Shown: positions 23,562-36,524, counted from the first letter of the stretch. The stretch is 64,000 bases of DNA from Fragum whitleyi (GCA_948146395.1 OX411544.1:53025933-53089932), one strand, 5' to 3'. Translations and numbers: made by a program. The notes: generated by a model from the letters alone, not told the origin.

Positions 23562-24600
23562 AACTAGAAAGCCATGAATGGCTTGAGTTGCTCCACAGGC
23601 TTGAAATTCTTGAAATAGCAAATCTATGGTTTGCCTAGATTTCAAATATTTTGGGTTCTACTAATGTTGAAATGAATTTCAAAGTTTCTACTATATAACA
23701 TATAGAGAAATGACCTCTGCCCATAAAAGACATATTTTTCATCCAATGACATTAATTTTTCGCTGCATGATAAAGGTTCACTCAAGGATCATTCCAGTGA
23801 AATTTGGTTGATATCCATTGATTAAATTCTGTGAAAATGATTTTCAAAGTTTCCACTATATATCATATAGAGAAATGACCTCCGCCCATAAAAACATATT
23901 TTTCATCCGATCACAATAATTTTTGATAGACTGATAAAGAGTCACTCAAGGATCATTCCAGGGAAATTTGGTTGATATCCATTGATTAAATTCTGTGAAA
24001 ATGATTTTCAAAGTTTCTACAATATAACATATAGAGAAATGACCTCCATCCCTAAAAAATATATTTTTCATCCGATCACAATAATTTTTGGTAGACTGAT
24101 AAAGGTTCACTCAAGGATCATTCCAGTGAAATTTGGTTGATATCTATCAATTACATTCTGAGAAATTGGTTTTCAAAATTTCCAATAATAACATATAGAG
24201 AAAAGACCCCCGCCCATAAAATGCATATTTTTCATCCAATCACAATATTTTTTAGTAGACTGATAAAGGGTCACCCAATGATCATTCATGTAAAATTTAA
24301 TTGGTATCCATCATTTAGAATCTGAGAAAAAACTCACTTTTTACCATATTTGGAAATTAGCCACGCCCATTTAATCCATGTTTTTCATTGGATCAAAATT
24401 TTTTGAACAACGTTGAAAGAGGGTCACCCAAGGATCATTCCTGTGAAGTTTAGTAGAAATTCATCCAGTAGTTTCAGAGGAAAAGATTTTTAAAGAAAAA
24501 GTTTACGACTGAACGCACGCACGGACGGACGGACGGACGACGGCACGACAGACACATCGCCATGACAATAGCCCCAGTGGCTTTCAGCCATTGGAGCTAA
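23562..24600 (+). mobile_element. B-type HINE-like element, full length
   Basis: Starts ACTAGAAAGCCATGAATGGC. About five units follow, then a GCACGGACGGACGGACGGAC tract and the terminal hairpin CAGTGGCTTTCAGCCATTGG then AGCTAA. It sits in a Pellino intron in antisense orientation to the gene. Confidence 0.8.
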
Positions 24601-24609
24601 AAATTGAAA

Positions 24610-25508
24610 ACAGACAGATAGATGACTGGGGCCATAACATAGTATAACCTTTTGAGTGTAAATTGAAAATGGTTTTATGCACAACTATATGCCAAACAGT
24701 CATTTTGCAAGTTTCAGTTCATTCAAATTCAAAGTGTAGCAAGTTGCTCACAAAAGAAATATAGTGAACTTCAATCAATTCAAGGGCAGATAATACAAGA
24801 AAGACCCAAGCTTTTTGAATTTCTGAAGTCTTATGCACAACCAAATATCAGGGTTATACTGTGACAAATTTATTTCAACCCAATTAAATTTGTGCACAAA
24901 CACACACACACACCAAAAAAAACCCTGTAAATTCAAACCATTTTGTGAAGTAAAGGGCAGATAAATCAGGAACTACTTTACATATGAAAATATATTTAGT
25001 CCTAAGCACAAAAAGACATCCTCAGAGTCATTGTGGCAAGTTTCCTTTTATTCCCATCCAAAATGTAAGAGAAAATGAGCTGACAAGAATTTTTTTTCTT
25101 CAACTCAAGGGCAGATAATTCAAGATAACTCAAGAATGACTTGAGCATTTTGAATTGAAAAATCTTATGCACAACTAGACATCAAAGAGAGTAATTGTGT
25201 CTAGTTCTAGCTCATTTCAATAGAGAGTTAAGGAGGAGATGCACACAAAAAGCAGTGATTTTTGTTAAATTCAAGGGCAGATAATTAAAGATTTTCTCAG
25301 GAATGACTGGAGCGATTTGAATTTCAAAAGTCTTATGCATGCCTAGACATCATAGGGAGTGATTGTGCCAAGTATCAGCTTATTCCCATTGGTAGTTTAG
25401 GAGGAGTTGCACACACAAAAAATTGCTAACGGTCGGACAGACGGCCAGACAGACAGACAGAGGGACGACCAAGGCCATAACATAATACGACCCTTCGGGC
25501 GTATAAAA
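24610..25508 (+). mobile_element. K-type HINE-like element
   Basis: Four to five quasi-tandem units of about 170 bp (CAAGGGCAGATAATTCAAGA; GTCTTATGCACAACTAGACA), then GACAGACAGACAGAGGGACG. The terminal motif is CCATAACATAATACGACCCTTCGGGCGTATAAAAA. A related GGCCATAACATAGTATAACC motif lies at the left end. Confidence 0.6.
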
Positions 25509-25517
25509 AGGTATTAC

Positions 25518-25577
25518 TGTATTTAGCTGCATTCCTGCATTCAGGTCATCCACCATGTTTTCAAACTCCCGTTCACT
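25518..25577 (-). CDS. PELI: Pellino-family E3 ligase, probable short coding exon
   Basis: Minus strand: acceptor CTTTCAG before 25577 and a weak donor GTAATA after 25518 give a 60-bp, phase 0-0 exon of 20 codons starting SEREFENMVDDLNAG. In the family, the segment after the LLWR.A.G block is a short helix ending in NA-[GA]-x-P-Q-CPVG. The helix and NAG are present, but the CPVG part is not: the frame continues MQLNT to the donor. All four exons join in frame with this one included. The boundary at the 3' side is less certain than the others. Confidence 0.65.
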
Positions 25578-25798
25578 CTGAAAGATATCAAGATAAAGGC
25601 TCTACCAAGTGATTGATAGTGTTGTGTATATACTTGTGTTGTTGTTGTTGTGTATATACTTGTATAAAACATCTAGAAAGTTTATGATAATTATGAAGTT
25701 AAAATATTGGAATCCAATTAATTACATGTACAACTATAAGTTAGCAACTTTTGTAATAGTTCACATTAATCTTATGCAGGAGGAACTACTTGTTCAAA

Positions 25799-26957
25799 CA
25801 AGAGGACCCTGAGGGCCCTAAATCGCTCACCTGATATTTCAAGTAAATTATCATTAAGACTCCTTTTCCTGTGATTTGGCATGAACCTTCCCATTTTCAA
25901 CAGAGTTCATTCTAGACCAAGTTTCATGAAGATTGGACCATATTTGTGGCATCTTGAGCTCTTACAAGAAAATTGTCATTAAGGCCTTTTTTTCTCATGA
26001 AATGGCAAGGATCCTTCACATTTTCAAAAGACTTCATCCTAATGACCTAACAAACATTCTGACCAAGTTTCATGTTGATAGGTCCATATTTGTGGCTTCT
26101 AGAGTGAAAACACAAAAAAATGTCATTAAAGCCCCTTCATCCGTGATATGGCATGAATCCTTTCCATTATCAATAGGGTTCATCCTTGAGACCTGACAAA
26201 CATTCTGACAAAGTTTCATGAAGATTGGACCATATTAGTGGCTTCTATAGTGTAAATAAGAAATTTGTCATTAAGGCATCTTTTCCTGTGCTACGGCACG
26301 GATCCTTTCCATTTTAGCAATTTTCACAAGGGACCACCCAAGGAATATATCTGCCATGTTTGGTTGATTTTGACTCAAAAGTTTAGGAGGAGATGTTGTT
26401 TAAAGAAATTGTTGACAAAATTGTCATTAAGGCCCCAGTTCCCGTGATATGACACATATTGCACGGATCCTTTCCATTTTAGTAATTTTCACAAGGGACC
26501 ACCCAAGGAATATTTCTGCCATGTTTGGTTGATTTTGACTCAAAAGTTTAGGAGGAGATGTCGTTTAAAGAAATTGTCGACAAAATTGTCATTAAGGCCC
26601 CTTTTCCTGTGATATGACACATATCCTACCCATTTTCAATAGAATTCATCCTCATGACCTAACAAATATTCTGACAAAGTTTCATGAAGATTGGACCATA
26701 TTAGTGGCTTCTATAGTGTAAACAAGAAATTTGTCATTAAGGCCCCTTTTCCTGTGCTACGGCACGGATCCTTTCCATTTTAGCAATTTTACAAGGGACC
26801 ACCCAAGGAATATTTCTGCCAAGTTTGGTTGATTTTGACTCATAAGTTTAGGAGGAGATGTCGTTTATACAAAAAGTTGATGCCGTGACGGACAGACGGA
26901 CGCCGGATATTGATCGATCACAATAGCTACCTTGAGCACTTCTCAAGGTGAGCTAAA
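25799..26957 (+). mobile_element. A-type HINE-like element, full length
   Basis: 5' end CAAGAGGACCCTGAGGGCCC then TCGCTCACCTGAT. Body units have AAGTTTCATGAAGATTGGAC; the tail repeats GGGACCACCCAAGGAATATT three times. Then GACGGACAGACGGACGCC and a terminal hairpin GAGCACTTCTCAAGGTGAGC. Confidence 0.75.
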
Positions 26958-27125
26958 AATCAAATGTTTTGTGCAAATATCTAGTTGCAATAAACAGAAA
27001 ACAGCTATTAATTTGATTGGAATGGAGATGATTCTACTGTATGATATTTCTTTGACTAACAATAGATAGATACTGAGAATTTCATAAGTATCTGCTCTGC
27101 TATATCTTACATCCATATCATCAAG

Positions 27126-27415
27126 ACAAACAAGATGTGTAAGTGAAACACGAATGCCCTCAAAACAATTTTTTTTAACTTTGACCTTGACAGATGGGCC
27201 TGATCTTGTCACATGAGCTTTACCTTGATATCTGTAGAGATCTATCATCATTTCAAATATGAAAATTGTATCTTGAATAGTATTGAAGTAATTGGCAATG
27301 ATAAATTTGTATGTTTAGTTTAGCAGACAGACAGACATACAGACCAAAAGACAGATGGAAAGATAAAATGGTAAAACAATATGCTCCAAATCTTATGATG
27401 CAGGGGCATAATAAA
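27126..27415 (+). mobile_element. D-type HINE-like element
   Basis: CAAACAAGATGTGTAAGTGA start, TGACCTTGAC body, GACAGACAGACATACAGACC tract, end AATATGCTCCAAATC..GATGCAGGGGCATAA. Confidence 0.65.
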
Positions 27416-27508
27416 AAAAACTTGTTCTGCCTGGAGCACTGAGCCAGTGATTTAGAATGATTTTGATTCCAATAGGCATCAAAAAGCTACTACCTTTAAC
27501 ATACTTAC

Positions 27509-27607
27509 AGGAGATGCTATGAGCCCAGCCGCAGATCTCCATAACAATGCGGCCCCACAGAGGTCTATCAACGTACCATCTTGTAGAATGTTAGTTTCAT
27601 CAATAAT
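27509..27607 (-). CDS. PELI: Pellino-family E3 ligase, coding exon (LIDLCGA segment)
   Basis: Minus strand: acceptor ACAACTTCAG, 99 bp (33 codons, phase 0-0), donor GTAAGT at 27503-27508. The peptide includes ETNILQDGTLIDLCGAALLW and RSAAGLIASP. Vertebrate Pellinos have ETNQLQDGSLIDLCGATLLW at the junction between the FHA-like and RING-like regions, so the match is very strong. Exons for the N-terminal FHA-like domain should lie at higher coordinates; none was recognised up to 64 kb, so they are either diverged, very small, or beyond the window. Confidence 0.92.
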
Positions 27608-27931
27608 CTGAAGTTGTAGGAAAGTTAATGTAGGAAACAATCATGAACACATTATCGACAGGTTGCCAAAATATCCTAACTACAGCTTGAATAAACTGGA
27701 TTTATGATGTTTTGTTCATCAACAAAAAGAATGTCACAAAGTCACAACTAAAGTCCTTAATTACGTGATTTTGGAATCACTAGTCAAATATACATGCAAT
27801 GCATTTGAAAGATACAAGGCTCATGATGATTTTAAACCCTGTCCTGCTGAACCCGAAATATTGCTGCTTTGGTTGGGGTACAGACAGAGATCAGTCTGCA
27901 CACTTGTGACACAGTCATATTACAAAATAAT

Positions 27932-29113
27932 AAAACTAGAAAGCCATGAATGGCTTGAGTCGCTCAACAGGCTTGAAATTCTTGTAAAGCAATAATAGTT
28001 TTTACCAGATTTTTAAATATTTTGGATTCTACTGATGTTGAAATGATTTTCAAAGTTTCCACTATACAACATATAGAGAATGACATCTACCCATAAAATG
28101 CATATTTTTCATCCGATCACAATAATTTTTGGTAGACTGAAATAGGGTCACATAAGGATCATTCATGTAAAATTTCATTGGTATCCATCATTTAGATTCT
28201 GAGAAAATGATTTTCAAAGTTTCCACTATATAACACATAGAGAAATGACCTCCACCCATAAAATGCATATTTTTCATCCGATCACAATAATTTTAGTAGA
28301 CTGATAGAGGGTCACTCTAGGATTATTCCGGTGAAATTTGGTTGATATCCATCATTTACATTCTGAGAAAATGATTTCCAAAGTTACCACTATACAACAT
28401 AATAGAGAAATGTCCTCTGCTCATAAAAGTCATATATTTCATCCGATCACAATAATTTTTGGTAACCTGATAGAGGGTCATTCAAGAATTATTCCACTGA
28501 AATTTGGTTGATATCCATCATTTAGAGTCTGAGAAAATGATTTCCAAAGTTTCCACTATATATCATACAGAGAAATGACCTCCACCCATAAAATACATAT
28601 TTTTCATCTGATCACAATAATTTTTGGTAGACTGATAAAGGTTCACTCAAGGATCATTCCAATGAAAATTTGGTTGATATCCATCACTTACATTCTGAGA
28701 AAATGATTTTGCAAGTTTCCACTATATAACATATAGAGAAATGACCTCCGCCAATAAAATGCATATTTTTCATCCGATTTCAATAATCTTTTGATAGACT
28801 GATAAAGGGTCACACAAGGATCATTCATGTAAAATTTCATTGGTATCCATCATTTAGAATCTGAGAAAACTCACTTTTTACCATATTTGGAAATTAGCCA
28901 CGCCCATTAAATCCATGTTTTTCATTGGATCAAAATTTCTTGAACAACTTTGAAAGAGGGTCACCCAAGGATCATTCCTGTGAAGTTTGGTTGAAATTCA
29001 ACCAGTAGTTTCTGAGGAGAAGATTTTTAAAAAAAAAGTTTGCGAACGGACGCAACCACGATGGACACAACGCCATGACAATAGCCCCAGTGGCTTTCAG
29101 CCAGTGGAGCTAA
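27932..29113 (+). mobile_element. B-type HINE-like element, full length
   Basis: ACTAGAAAGCCATGAATGGC start, six units, short GGACGCAACCACGATGGACA tract, end GTGGCTTTCAGCCAGTGGAG then CTAAAAA. Closely similar to the copies at 15.8 and 23.6 kb. Confidence 0.8.
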
Positions 29114-30298
29114 AAAAAACTGTTTATGATTCTCCACAGGGACGCCATTTCTTAACCAGATTCGTACCCTGATATGTTCAACCCAAAACATTTTTTTCTT
29201 TTTCTTTTTATTTAATCCAGAATTGAAATTAAGATAAAATTCTGAATGAGGTCATAGAAATTAATATGGGGAATAAATATTAAACAAAAAAATAAATGCA
29301 TAAAAAAAACCCATGTTAAATCAAAGTACTGAAAGTCCCGTCACTGGCTTTTTAAAACAAACTAGTTATCAACTTGTAAATTTGTTAAATGGTAATTGTA
29401 GAATTAAATAATGCTCTTGGAGATAATTATTTTGGAAATAAAATTTGGAAAAGGCTTTGTGAACATTTTAGAAAGTAATTGTAATAGAATTTAGTTTTAC
29501 TCATTTCAGAAAAAGGGCCTTTCCTCAATCATACAAGGACTTCCCAAGGATTTTAAAAAGTCCTTATATATCCACGAAGAACCCATAGTCACGCACATAA
29601 GGAAAATTATTCAAATAAAATCATTTTTGGAATTAAAAGAACATATTTTCTTACAACTTTATCTTTTCTTACATATTGTCATCTCAATAAAACATGAAAC
29701 TTGTCAATGTATCACTACTTTATAGAAAAGTCACAGTTTTCAAAAAACCTACCAAAAACGACAGATCAGTTAAAAGAGAACCAATTTTCACGCACTTAGA
29801 ATAAAAGTAAAACAAATAGAGAAAAAATTGTTTTTGGTCTCAAATGTCAGCTATGATTAGTAAACAACAATCTTCTGACCCATTCTTCAAAAACAGATGT
29901 TTGTAAACTCATAAATGACTTCTATATTGAATTATAGATTTCCAAATATTCCAACTGACATAAAGTGGTCAGTCAATCCCTATTTTGAAAAGAGGTTCCT
30001 GTTAAATTGATTTTAGCATAAACAATTTCTCCGAACTGGGAGTTTATGTTATTGTCTCTCAGATAAGAAAGATATTTGCTGATAAAATAGTCCATTTTTC
30101 ATAAATATATATTATCTAAAAGACAACACAATGTTAGAAAAGCATCTGAGCTTAAAGGTAAGAATGTTGACTTATTTTCTCATTTCAATATAAGGACCCC
30201 CTATATGTTTATATACCCATATAATCCTCATATTAGTGACACATTACATAATGCTTGTGTCATTTCAAAGCCTCAGATGAAGACAAATACCAAATATA
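29114..30298. other. AT-rich DNA, nothing recognised
   Basis: No exon of the upstream Pellino or TRIP11-like genes and no repeat terminus was found here. Confidence 0.4.
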
Positions 30299-32680
30299 AC
30301 AAGAGGACCAAGATGGTCCTAGATCGCTCCCCTGAGTCTCTTTGACTGACATCTCATCAATCAAATAGGCAGATGTCATAAAGGAGATAATTTCTACAAA
30401 AAAAAAACAAGTTTCATGAAGTTTAGACCAAATTTGTAGCCTCTAGAGTTACATCAAGAAAATTATCATAAAGACTCCTTTTCCTGTGATATAACATGGA
30501 TCTTTCCCATTTTCAATAGGGTTCATCCTTATAATCTGACCAATATTCTGACCAAGTTTCATAAAGATTGTGCCATATTTGTGGCCTCTACAGTGTAAAC
30601 AAGAAAATTGTCTTTAAGGCCCCTTTTCCCATGATATTGCATGGATCCTTCCCATTTTCAATAGATTTTATCCTTGTGACCTGGCCAAAATTACAAGAGG
30701 ACCATGATGGTCCTATATCGCTCACCTTCGTCTCTTTGTCTCATTAAATTTATCAAATTTTCAAGCAAAGTTGTACTTTTATGATTTGAGGCCTCTAAGG
30801 CTGTAAACAAGACAATTTTCACTAAGATCCCTTTACCCGTGATATGACATGGATCTTTCCCATTTTCAATAGGGTTTATCCTTGTAACCTGACAAACATT
30901 CTGACTAGGTTTCATGAAGATAGGACCATATTTGAGGCCTCTAGAGTGATAAGAGCAAAAATGTCATTATAGCCCCTTTTCCCATGATATGGCACGGATC
31001 CTTCCCATTTTCAAAAGGGTTCGTCCTTGTGACCTTACAAACATTCTGACCAAGTTTCATGAAGATTGAATCATGTTTGTGACGTTTAGGGTGTAAACAA
31101 ACAAAATGTCATTAAAGCCCCTTTTCCCTTGATATGGTTTGGATCCTTCCCATTTTCAATAGGGTTCATCCTTGTGACCTGGCCATCAATCAAACCAAGT
31201 TTCATGAAGACTATTCCAAATTAGTGGCCTCTAGAGTGTAAACAATAAAATTATCATTAAGGCTCCTTTTCCTGTGATATGGCATGGATCCTTACCAATT
31301 TCAATAGGGTTCATCCTTGTGACCTAGCCAACATTCTGACCAAGTTTCATGAAGATTGGGCCATATTTGTGGCCTCTAGAGTGCAAACATGAAAATTGTC
31401 ATTAAGGCCCCTTTTCCCGTGATATGGTGTGAATCTTTTCCAATTTCAATAGGGTTCATTCTTGTGACCTGACCAACATTCTGACCAAGTTTCATGAAGA
31501 TTGGGCCATATTTGTGGCCTCTAGAGTGTAAACAAGAAAATTGTTATTAAGGCCCCTTTTCCCGTGATATGGCATGGATCCTTTCCATTTTCAATAGGGT
31601 TCATCCTTGTAACCTGACCAACATACTGACCAAGTTTCATGAAGATTGGATCATATTTGTGGCCTCTAGAGTGTAAACACTTAAATTGTTGACGCATGAC
31701 GACGCACGACGGACGACGCACGACGGCCATTCAATGATCACAAAAGCTCACCTTGAGCACGATGTGCTCAGGTGAGCTAATGACCAAGTTTCATGATGAT
31801 TGGGCCATATTTGTGGCTTCTAGACAATTTAAAAGAAAATTGTCAATAAGGCCCCTTTTCCCTTGATATAATATGGATCCTTTCCATTTTCGGTAGGGTT
31901 CATCCTCCTGACTTGCAAAACATTCTGACCAAATTTCATAACGATTGGGCCTTATTTGTGGCCTCTACAGTGTAAACAAGAAAATTGTCATAAAGGCCCC
32001 TTTTTCCATGATATGGCATGGATCCTTCCCATTTTCAATAGGGTTCATCCTTGTGACCTGCCCAACATTCTGACTAAGTTTCATGAAGATTGGGCCATAT
32101 TTGTGGTCTCTACAGTGTAAACAAGAAAATTGTCAATAAGGCTCCTTTTCCGGTGATATGGCACTGATCCTTCCCATTTTCGATAGGGTTCATCCTTGTG
32201 ACCTGGCCAACATTCTGACCCAGTTTCATGAAGATTGGGCCATATTTGTGGTCTCTAGAGTGTAAACAAGAAAATTGTCATTAAGGCTCCTTTTCCTGTG
32301 ATATGGCACGGATCCTTCCCAATTTCAATAGGATTCATCCTTGTGACCTGGCCAACATTCTGACCCAGTTTCATGAAGATTGGGCCATATTTGTGGTCTC
32401 TAGAGTGTAAAGAAGAAAATTGGTCATAAGGCCCCTTTTCCCGTGATTTGGCATGGATCCTTCCCATTTTCAATAGGGTTCATCCTTGCAACCTGACCAA
32501 CATTCTGACCAAGTTTCATGAAGATTGGATCATATTTGTGGCCTCTAGAGTGTAAACACTAAAATTGTTGACGCATGACGACGCACGACGAACGACGCAC
32601 GACGCACACCGCACGACGGACGACGGACATTCAATGATCACAAAAGCTCACCTTGAGCACGATGTGCTCAGGTGAGCTAA
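30299..32680 (+). mobile_element. A-type HINE-like element interrupted by a second A-type copy
   Basis: Outer copy starts AACAAGAGGACCAAGATGGT, has units with TTGTGACCTGGCCAACATTC, and ends with a GACGCACGACGAACGACGCA tract and the hairpin CACCTTGAGCACGATGTGCT near 32648-32680. Its body is broken at 30692 and resumes at 31781. Minus frames at 30691-30915, 31521-31730 and 32255-32473 are repeat products. Confidence 0.75.
30692..31780 (+). mobile_element. Nested A-type HINE-like element, full length
   Basis: Starts TACAAGAGGACCATGATGGT then TCGCTCACCTTCG and ends GAGCACGATGTGCTCAGGTG then AGCTAA. The outer body rejoins as GGCCAAAAT/TGACCAAGTTTC, placing the insertion at or next to a T-T step with no long duplication. 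Its 3' end is almost identical to that of the outer copy. Confidence 0.75.
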
Positions 32681-32798
32681 AAAGGTAACCACTTTAGGTG
32701 GATAACCAAGAAAGAGATGACTTATTACGATGTAACAAATTAGGACATAAGAAAAATGAGATAAATTGACCCTATTGTTTTAAACTACACTAGTAAAA

Positions 32799-34120
32799 AA
32801 CAAGAGGCCCAAGAGGGCCTGTATCGCTCCACTGGCTTTAAAATCTTTAGACTTTCATTAAATAAAGCTTACTTTAAATGTATACATTAACACTCCAAAA
32901 TCTCCTGAGACCTATTTAGTAATGATTAAATGGTTCTGGTCCATATTGCACCAAAATACTCAATCAGAATGAACCTGCAACCCTTGACCAATCTTATTAA
33001 AACATAAGGTTCAGAAGATGTCGTTCAAAGATTTCGGGCTCATAATAGGCCCCACCTGACATGCCCATATTTATGGACCAAACAAAATTTCTTGAACAAT
33101 TTAAGTAAATAGTCATCCAAGAAATATTCTGGTAAAGTTTCATTGACATTGGCTGATTGGTTCCAGAGGAGATAATTTTTGAAAAGAGACACTCAAGAAA
33201 CATTCTGGTAAAGTTTTATTGAAAATAGCCAAGTGGTTCAGGAAAAAATGTCATTTGAAAATTTTGGGCTCAAAATAGGCCCTGCCCTGCCACGCCCATA
33301 TTTTTAGTCCAATGAAAATTTCTTGAACAATTTAAGTAAAGGGTCACCCAAGGAACATTCTGTTAAAGTTTCATTGAAATCGGCCCAGTGGTTCAGGAGG
33401 AGATGTCGTTCAAAGATTTCGGGCTCAAAATAGCCCCGCCCTGCCACGCCCATATTTATGGACCAATGAAAATTTCTTGAATAATTATAGTAAAGGGTGA
33501 CCAAAGGAACATTGTGATAAAGTTTCATTAGAATTGGCCCATTAGTTCAGGAGGAGATGTGGTTCAAAAATTTTGGGCTCAAAATAAGCCCCGCCCTGCC
33601 ACACCCATATTTATAAACCAATCAAATTTTTTTTATCAATTTAGGTTAAGGGTTACACAAGGAACATTCTGTCAAAGTTTCATTGAAATCTGCCCAGTGG
33701 TTCAGGAGGAGATTTCGTTCAAAGTTTTCGGGCTCAAAATAAGCCCCGCCCTGCCACGCCCATATTTATGGACCAATCGAAATTTCTTGAACAATTTAAG
33801 TAAAGGGTCACCCAAGGAACATGCATGCCAAGTTTCATTGAAATCGGCCCAATGGTTTTGGAGGAGAAGATTTTTGAAGATTTCAAAGTGAAAAAATGCC
33901 ACGCCCTGCCACGCCCATATTTGGGGGCCAATCAAATTCTTTGAACAATTTAAGAAGGGGGCCACCCAAGGATCATTTTTACCAAGTTTCGTAAAAATCT
34001 GCCCATTGGTTTGGGAGGAGAAGATGTTTAAAGGAAAAGTTTACGCACGGATGCACGGACGCACGCACGACGGACACTCCGTCATGACAATAGCTCGCTG
34101 GCCTTCGGCCAGTGGAGCTA
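32799..34120 (+). mobile_element. C-type HINE: GCCCC-body with GCCAGTGGAGC terminus
   Basis: Starts AACAAGAGGCCCAAGAGGGC then CGCTCCACTGGC. Six units contain TCAAAATAAGCCCCGCCCTG and CACGCCCATATTTATGGACC. It ends with a GACGCACGCACGACGGACAC tract and the hairpin CTGGCCTTCGGCCAGTGGAG. The 5' subterminal CTCCACTGGC is the exact inverse of the 3' GCCAGTGGAG. Opposed frames of 65-110 codons at 33.3-34.0 kb arise from unit periodicity, not genes. Confidence 0.75.
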
Positions 34121-34516
34121 ACAAGAAATTACAAATTAGTAAAATATCTGACATTTTCAAATCAGAATTGGACTATTAAGATTGAAAAAAGAAGATTGTG
34201 CCATTTAGTTTAGTGTTGACTTCATAATCAACTGAATATTGATAGTGCGTGACTATTGGGTCGCGTGAAAATGGGTACCTGGAGGATATACATAACAGGC
34301 TTCTCCCCAGAAAATTTTGAAGGCGTAGTAGCATATGCGCGCGGCTATATTGCCTAATAATTTTGTATTTCTGTTAATAGTAAAGGAATATTACAGTGGT
34401 TTTACTGTGGATAAGGCTATTTATCTTTGTGAATCATAACTTTTTTTTATTGAATATATAATTTTTTAATTTGAACTTATTTTTTTTTCTTTGACACCTA
34501 TTCGGCTTCTCTACCT
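34121..34516. other. AT-rich DNA, nothing recognised
   Basis: No gene or repeat boundary seen. Confidence 0.4.
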
Positions 34517-35904
34517 GGGTCCGTATTCACCAACGCATTTTGCATCAATTTAGCACACTAAATCCCAAGAATAAAGAATTTAGAATTTAGTACGTATTCA
34601 CCAACCCATTCTAAATAACGGAATGGACTAAATTCTTAAGAATAAAGTCGTTTTTCCAAGTCTAATACCTACCGTGCTAAATGTGAAAAAAATGGCGACT
34701 GTCCGCCTCGCTTCGAATGCAAAACATTGTTTTATATCAAAGTAATGACAAATAAAATGTCAAAATAGAAAGAATTTCCCATTAATTTTCCTTTCTGACA
34801 CATCATTTATGTTTTTGGTCGAATTATTTATCGAATGACGTCAAACACATTTGTGACGCAATCTAACCTTGAAGTGTATGTTTACATATCGACAGAATGT
34901 TAAATTTTACAATATTCTCGGCGAGTTTTCAGGGATTTCACGATGGATTTACATTTACAAGGGAGGAGGATGGTTAAGGAGTAATATTTTTTAAGCGAAG
35001 TAAAGTTTTCAGGGGTGGCGGTGTGTGGATAGGAACAAGACAGATGGAGGAAAGATTACGAAGGCAGATTGTCATTTCAACTCGAGCAATAGATAACTTG
35101 GTGCATTTTTACTCAAGTTTCTATTTGTTTGAGTGCTGATACTTTCTGCATAGCAACATCATGAACATGGGACAAGTTAAAGGAGAGAGATTATAATTCT
35201 CACATCTTCATAAGCAACTCGTTTTGAAAGGTTGGAAAGCTCTCTCGGTGAAAGATTTAGGTAGGAATCATGTTGACCTCGTTGCAAAGTTTGTGTTGAA
35301 TTATTATTATTTTTTGTTCAATGTTTCATTTCTTATTGCAAAGTCTAATTTTGGTATCGGAACAACCATACTGGCGTACATCACTTATTACTACTCATAA
35401 ATAATTGCCTTATTTACTCCATAAAAATGATACACAGTTTGTCAATCGAAAATCTAAATCCTGTAACTACAGCGAGTTATTTCACGTTTTATCGAGTGAA
35501 AAATAAACACACTTGTTTCTCTCAACTTTAATCTAAGTTATTATTGCTAACTAATGGATCTCTGCATTCAGCCAATCAATTGCCCAACAAGATATTGAAT
35601 TTTTAGATATGACAATTAATTTCGACTGAAAAAATACATGAAAATGTCATTTGTAAACAAGGAGGGAAATTAAGAGTGAAGGACAGAAACTTAATGGTTA
35701 CTCTTTTCATTTGCGCCTCGTCAAAATTGGGGAACCATCGTAAGTCTGTGGCCGCTTAAGTACTGTAAAAACCGTTCTAAATAAAGTCTATTCTAAATTG
35801 CGTTGGTGAATACACACTTAAGTTCATTCTTGGGAAAGTCCAGACTTGGCAATTTAGCCTAGACTAAATTCTAAAATTTAGAATAGGTTGGTGAATACGA
35901 CCCC
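34517..35904. mobile_element. 1.4-kb TIR element with doubled GTATTCACCAAC ends
   Basis: Outer ends GGGTCCGTATTCACCAAC and the inverse of GTTGGTGAATACGACCCC. A second inverted pair lies just inside (ACGTATTCACCAACCCATTC near 34590 and GCGTTGGTGAATACACAC near 35800). Between the pairs are TTTAGAATTTAG-like inverted motifs. The interior has no transposase and a CpG-containing stretch near 34.69 kb. No clear target duplication was found. Confidence 0.55.
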
Positions 35905-36524
35905 TGAATACCTAAACCCCCACATCATCAATAAAATGCTGCTTGATGGCTAGAAATCTTTCCCCCTTCCCTCCTTCCATGTATCCCTCCCCTTTAATAG
36001 AATATATTGTGGAAAAAAAAATTTTCAAAAGATATAAAGAAAATTGGAATATTAAGAAAGTTCAGTTAAAAAGTCATGGAACAGTAAATCAACTGTTCTT
36101 AGGCTGTGTTATGCTCATATATTTGAGAGGTCCATGGACAGCATTGCATGTTTGCATGTATTGTCAACTTTTATAGGTCTCTGTTTGTCACAGGCAAATT
36201 TTCATGGCTAGGTTGTCCGTAGACAACTGAAAAAATATTTTCTTAAAAAGTTGGCCGTTTTCTGATATTCCATGTAATCCCATGTCAACAGTGGATCTAT
36301 TTCTAGGATGCTTTTTGTTTTTTGTTGTTGTTTTTTAGCAACATCAATATTGTTTTCAATATTTTGCAGACACTTCAGGTTCAACGGACAAGTAGGTTTT
36401 AGATATGGACAAGTCGGTTTGTGATTGTTGCTTGTCTGTGGACAAGCAGAGTTTTAAAATATTTCAGAACAGCTGTTATTATACTATTTTTCTACTTTGT
36501 GATAGCAAAGATTCACCTTTAAAT
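35905..36524. other. AT-rich DNA, nothing recognised
   Basis: The 77-codon plus frame at 35943-36176 has no recognisable domain. GGACAAGT motifs recur near 36.38-36.45 kb. Confidence 0.4.

Noticed and set aside
24610..25508. A LINE or gene in this stretch
   Set aside because: No long frame; quasi-tandem units, GACA tract and terminal hairpin fit a HINE.
33304..33965. Overlapping 65-110-codon frames on both strands
   Set aside because: They lie in HINE core units and share peptides because the unit repeats; no domain and no start context.
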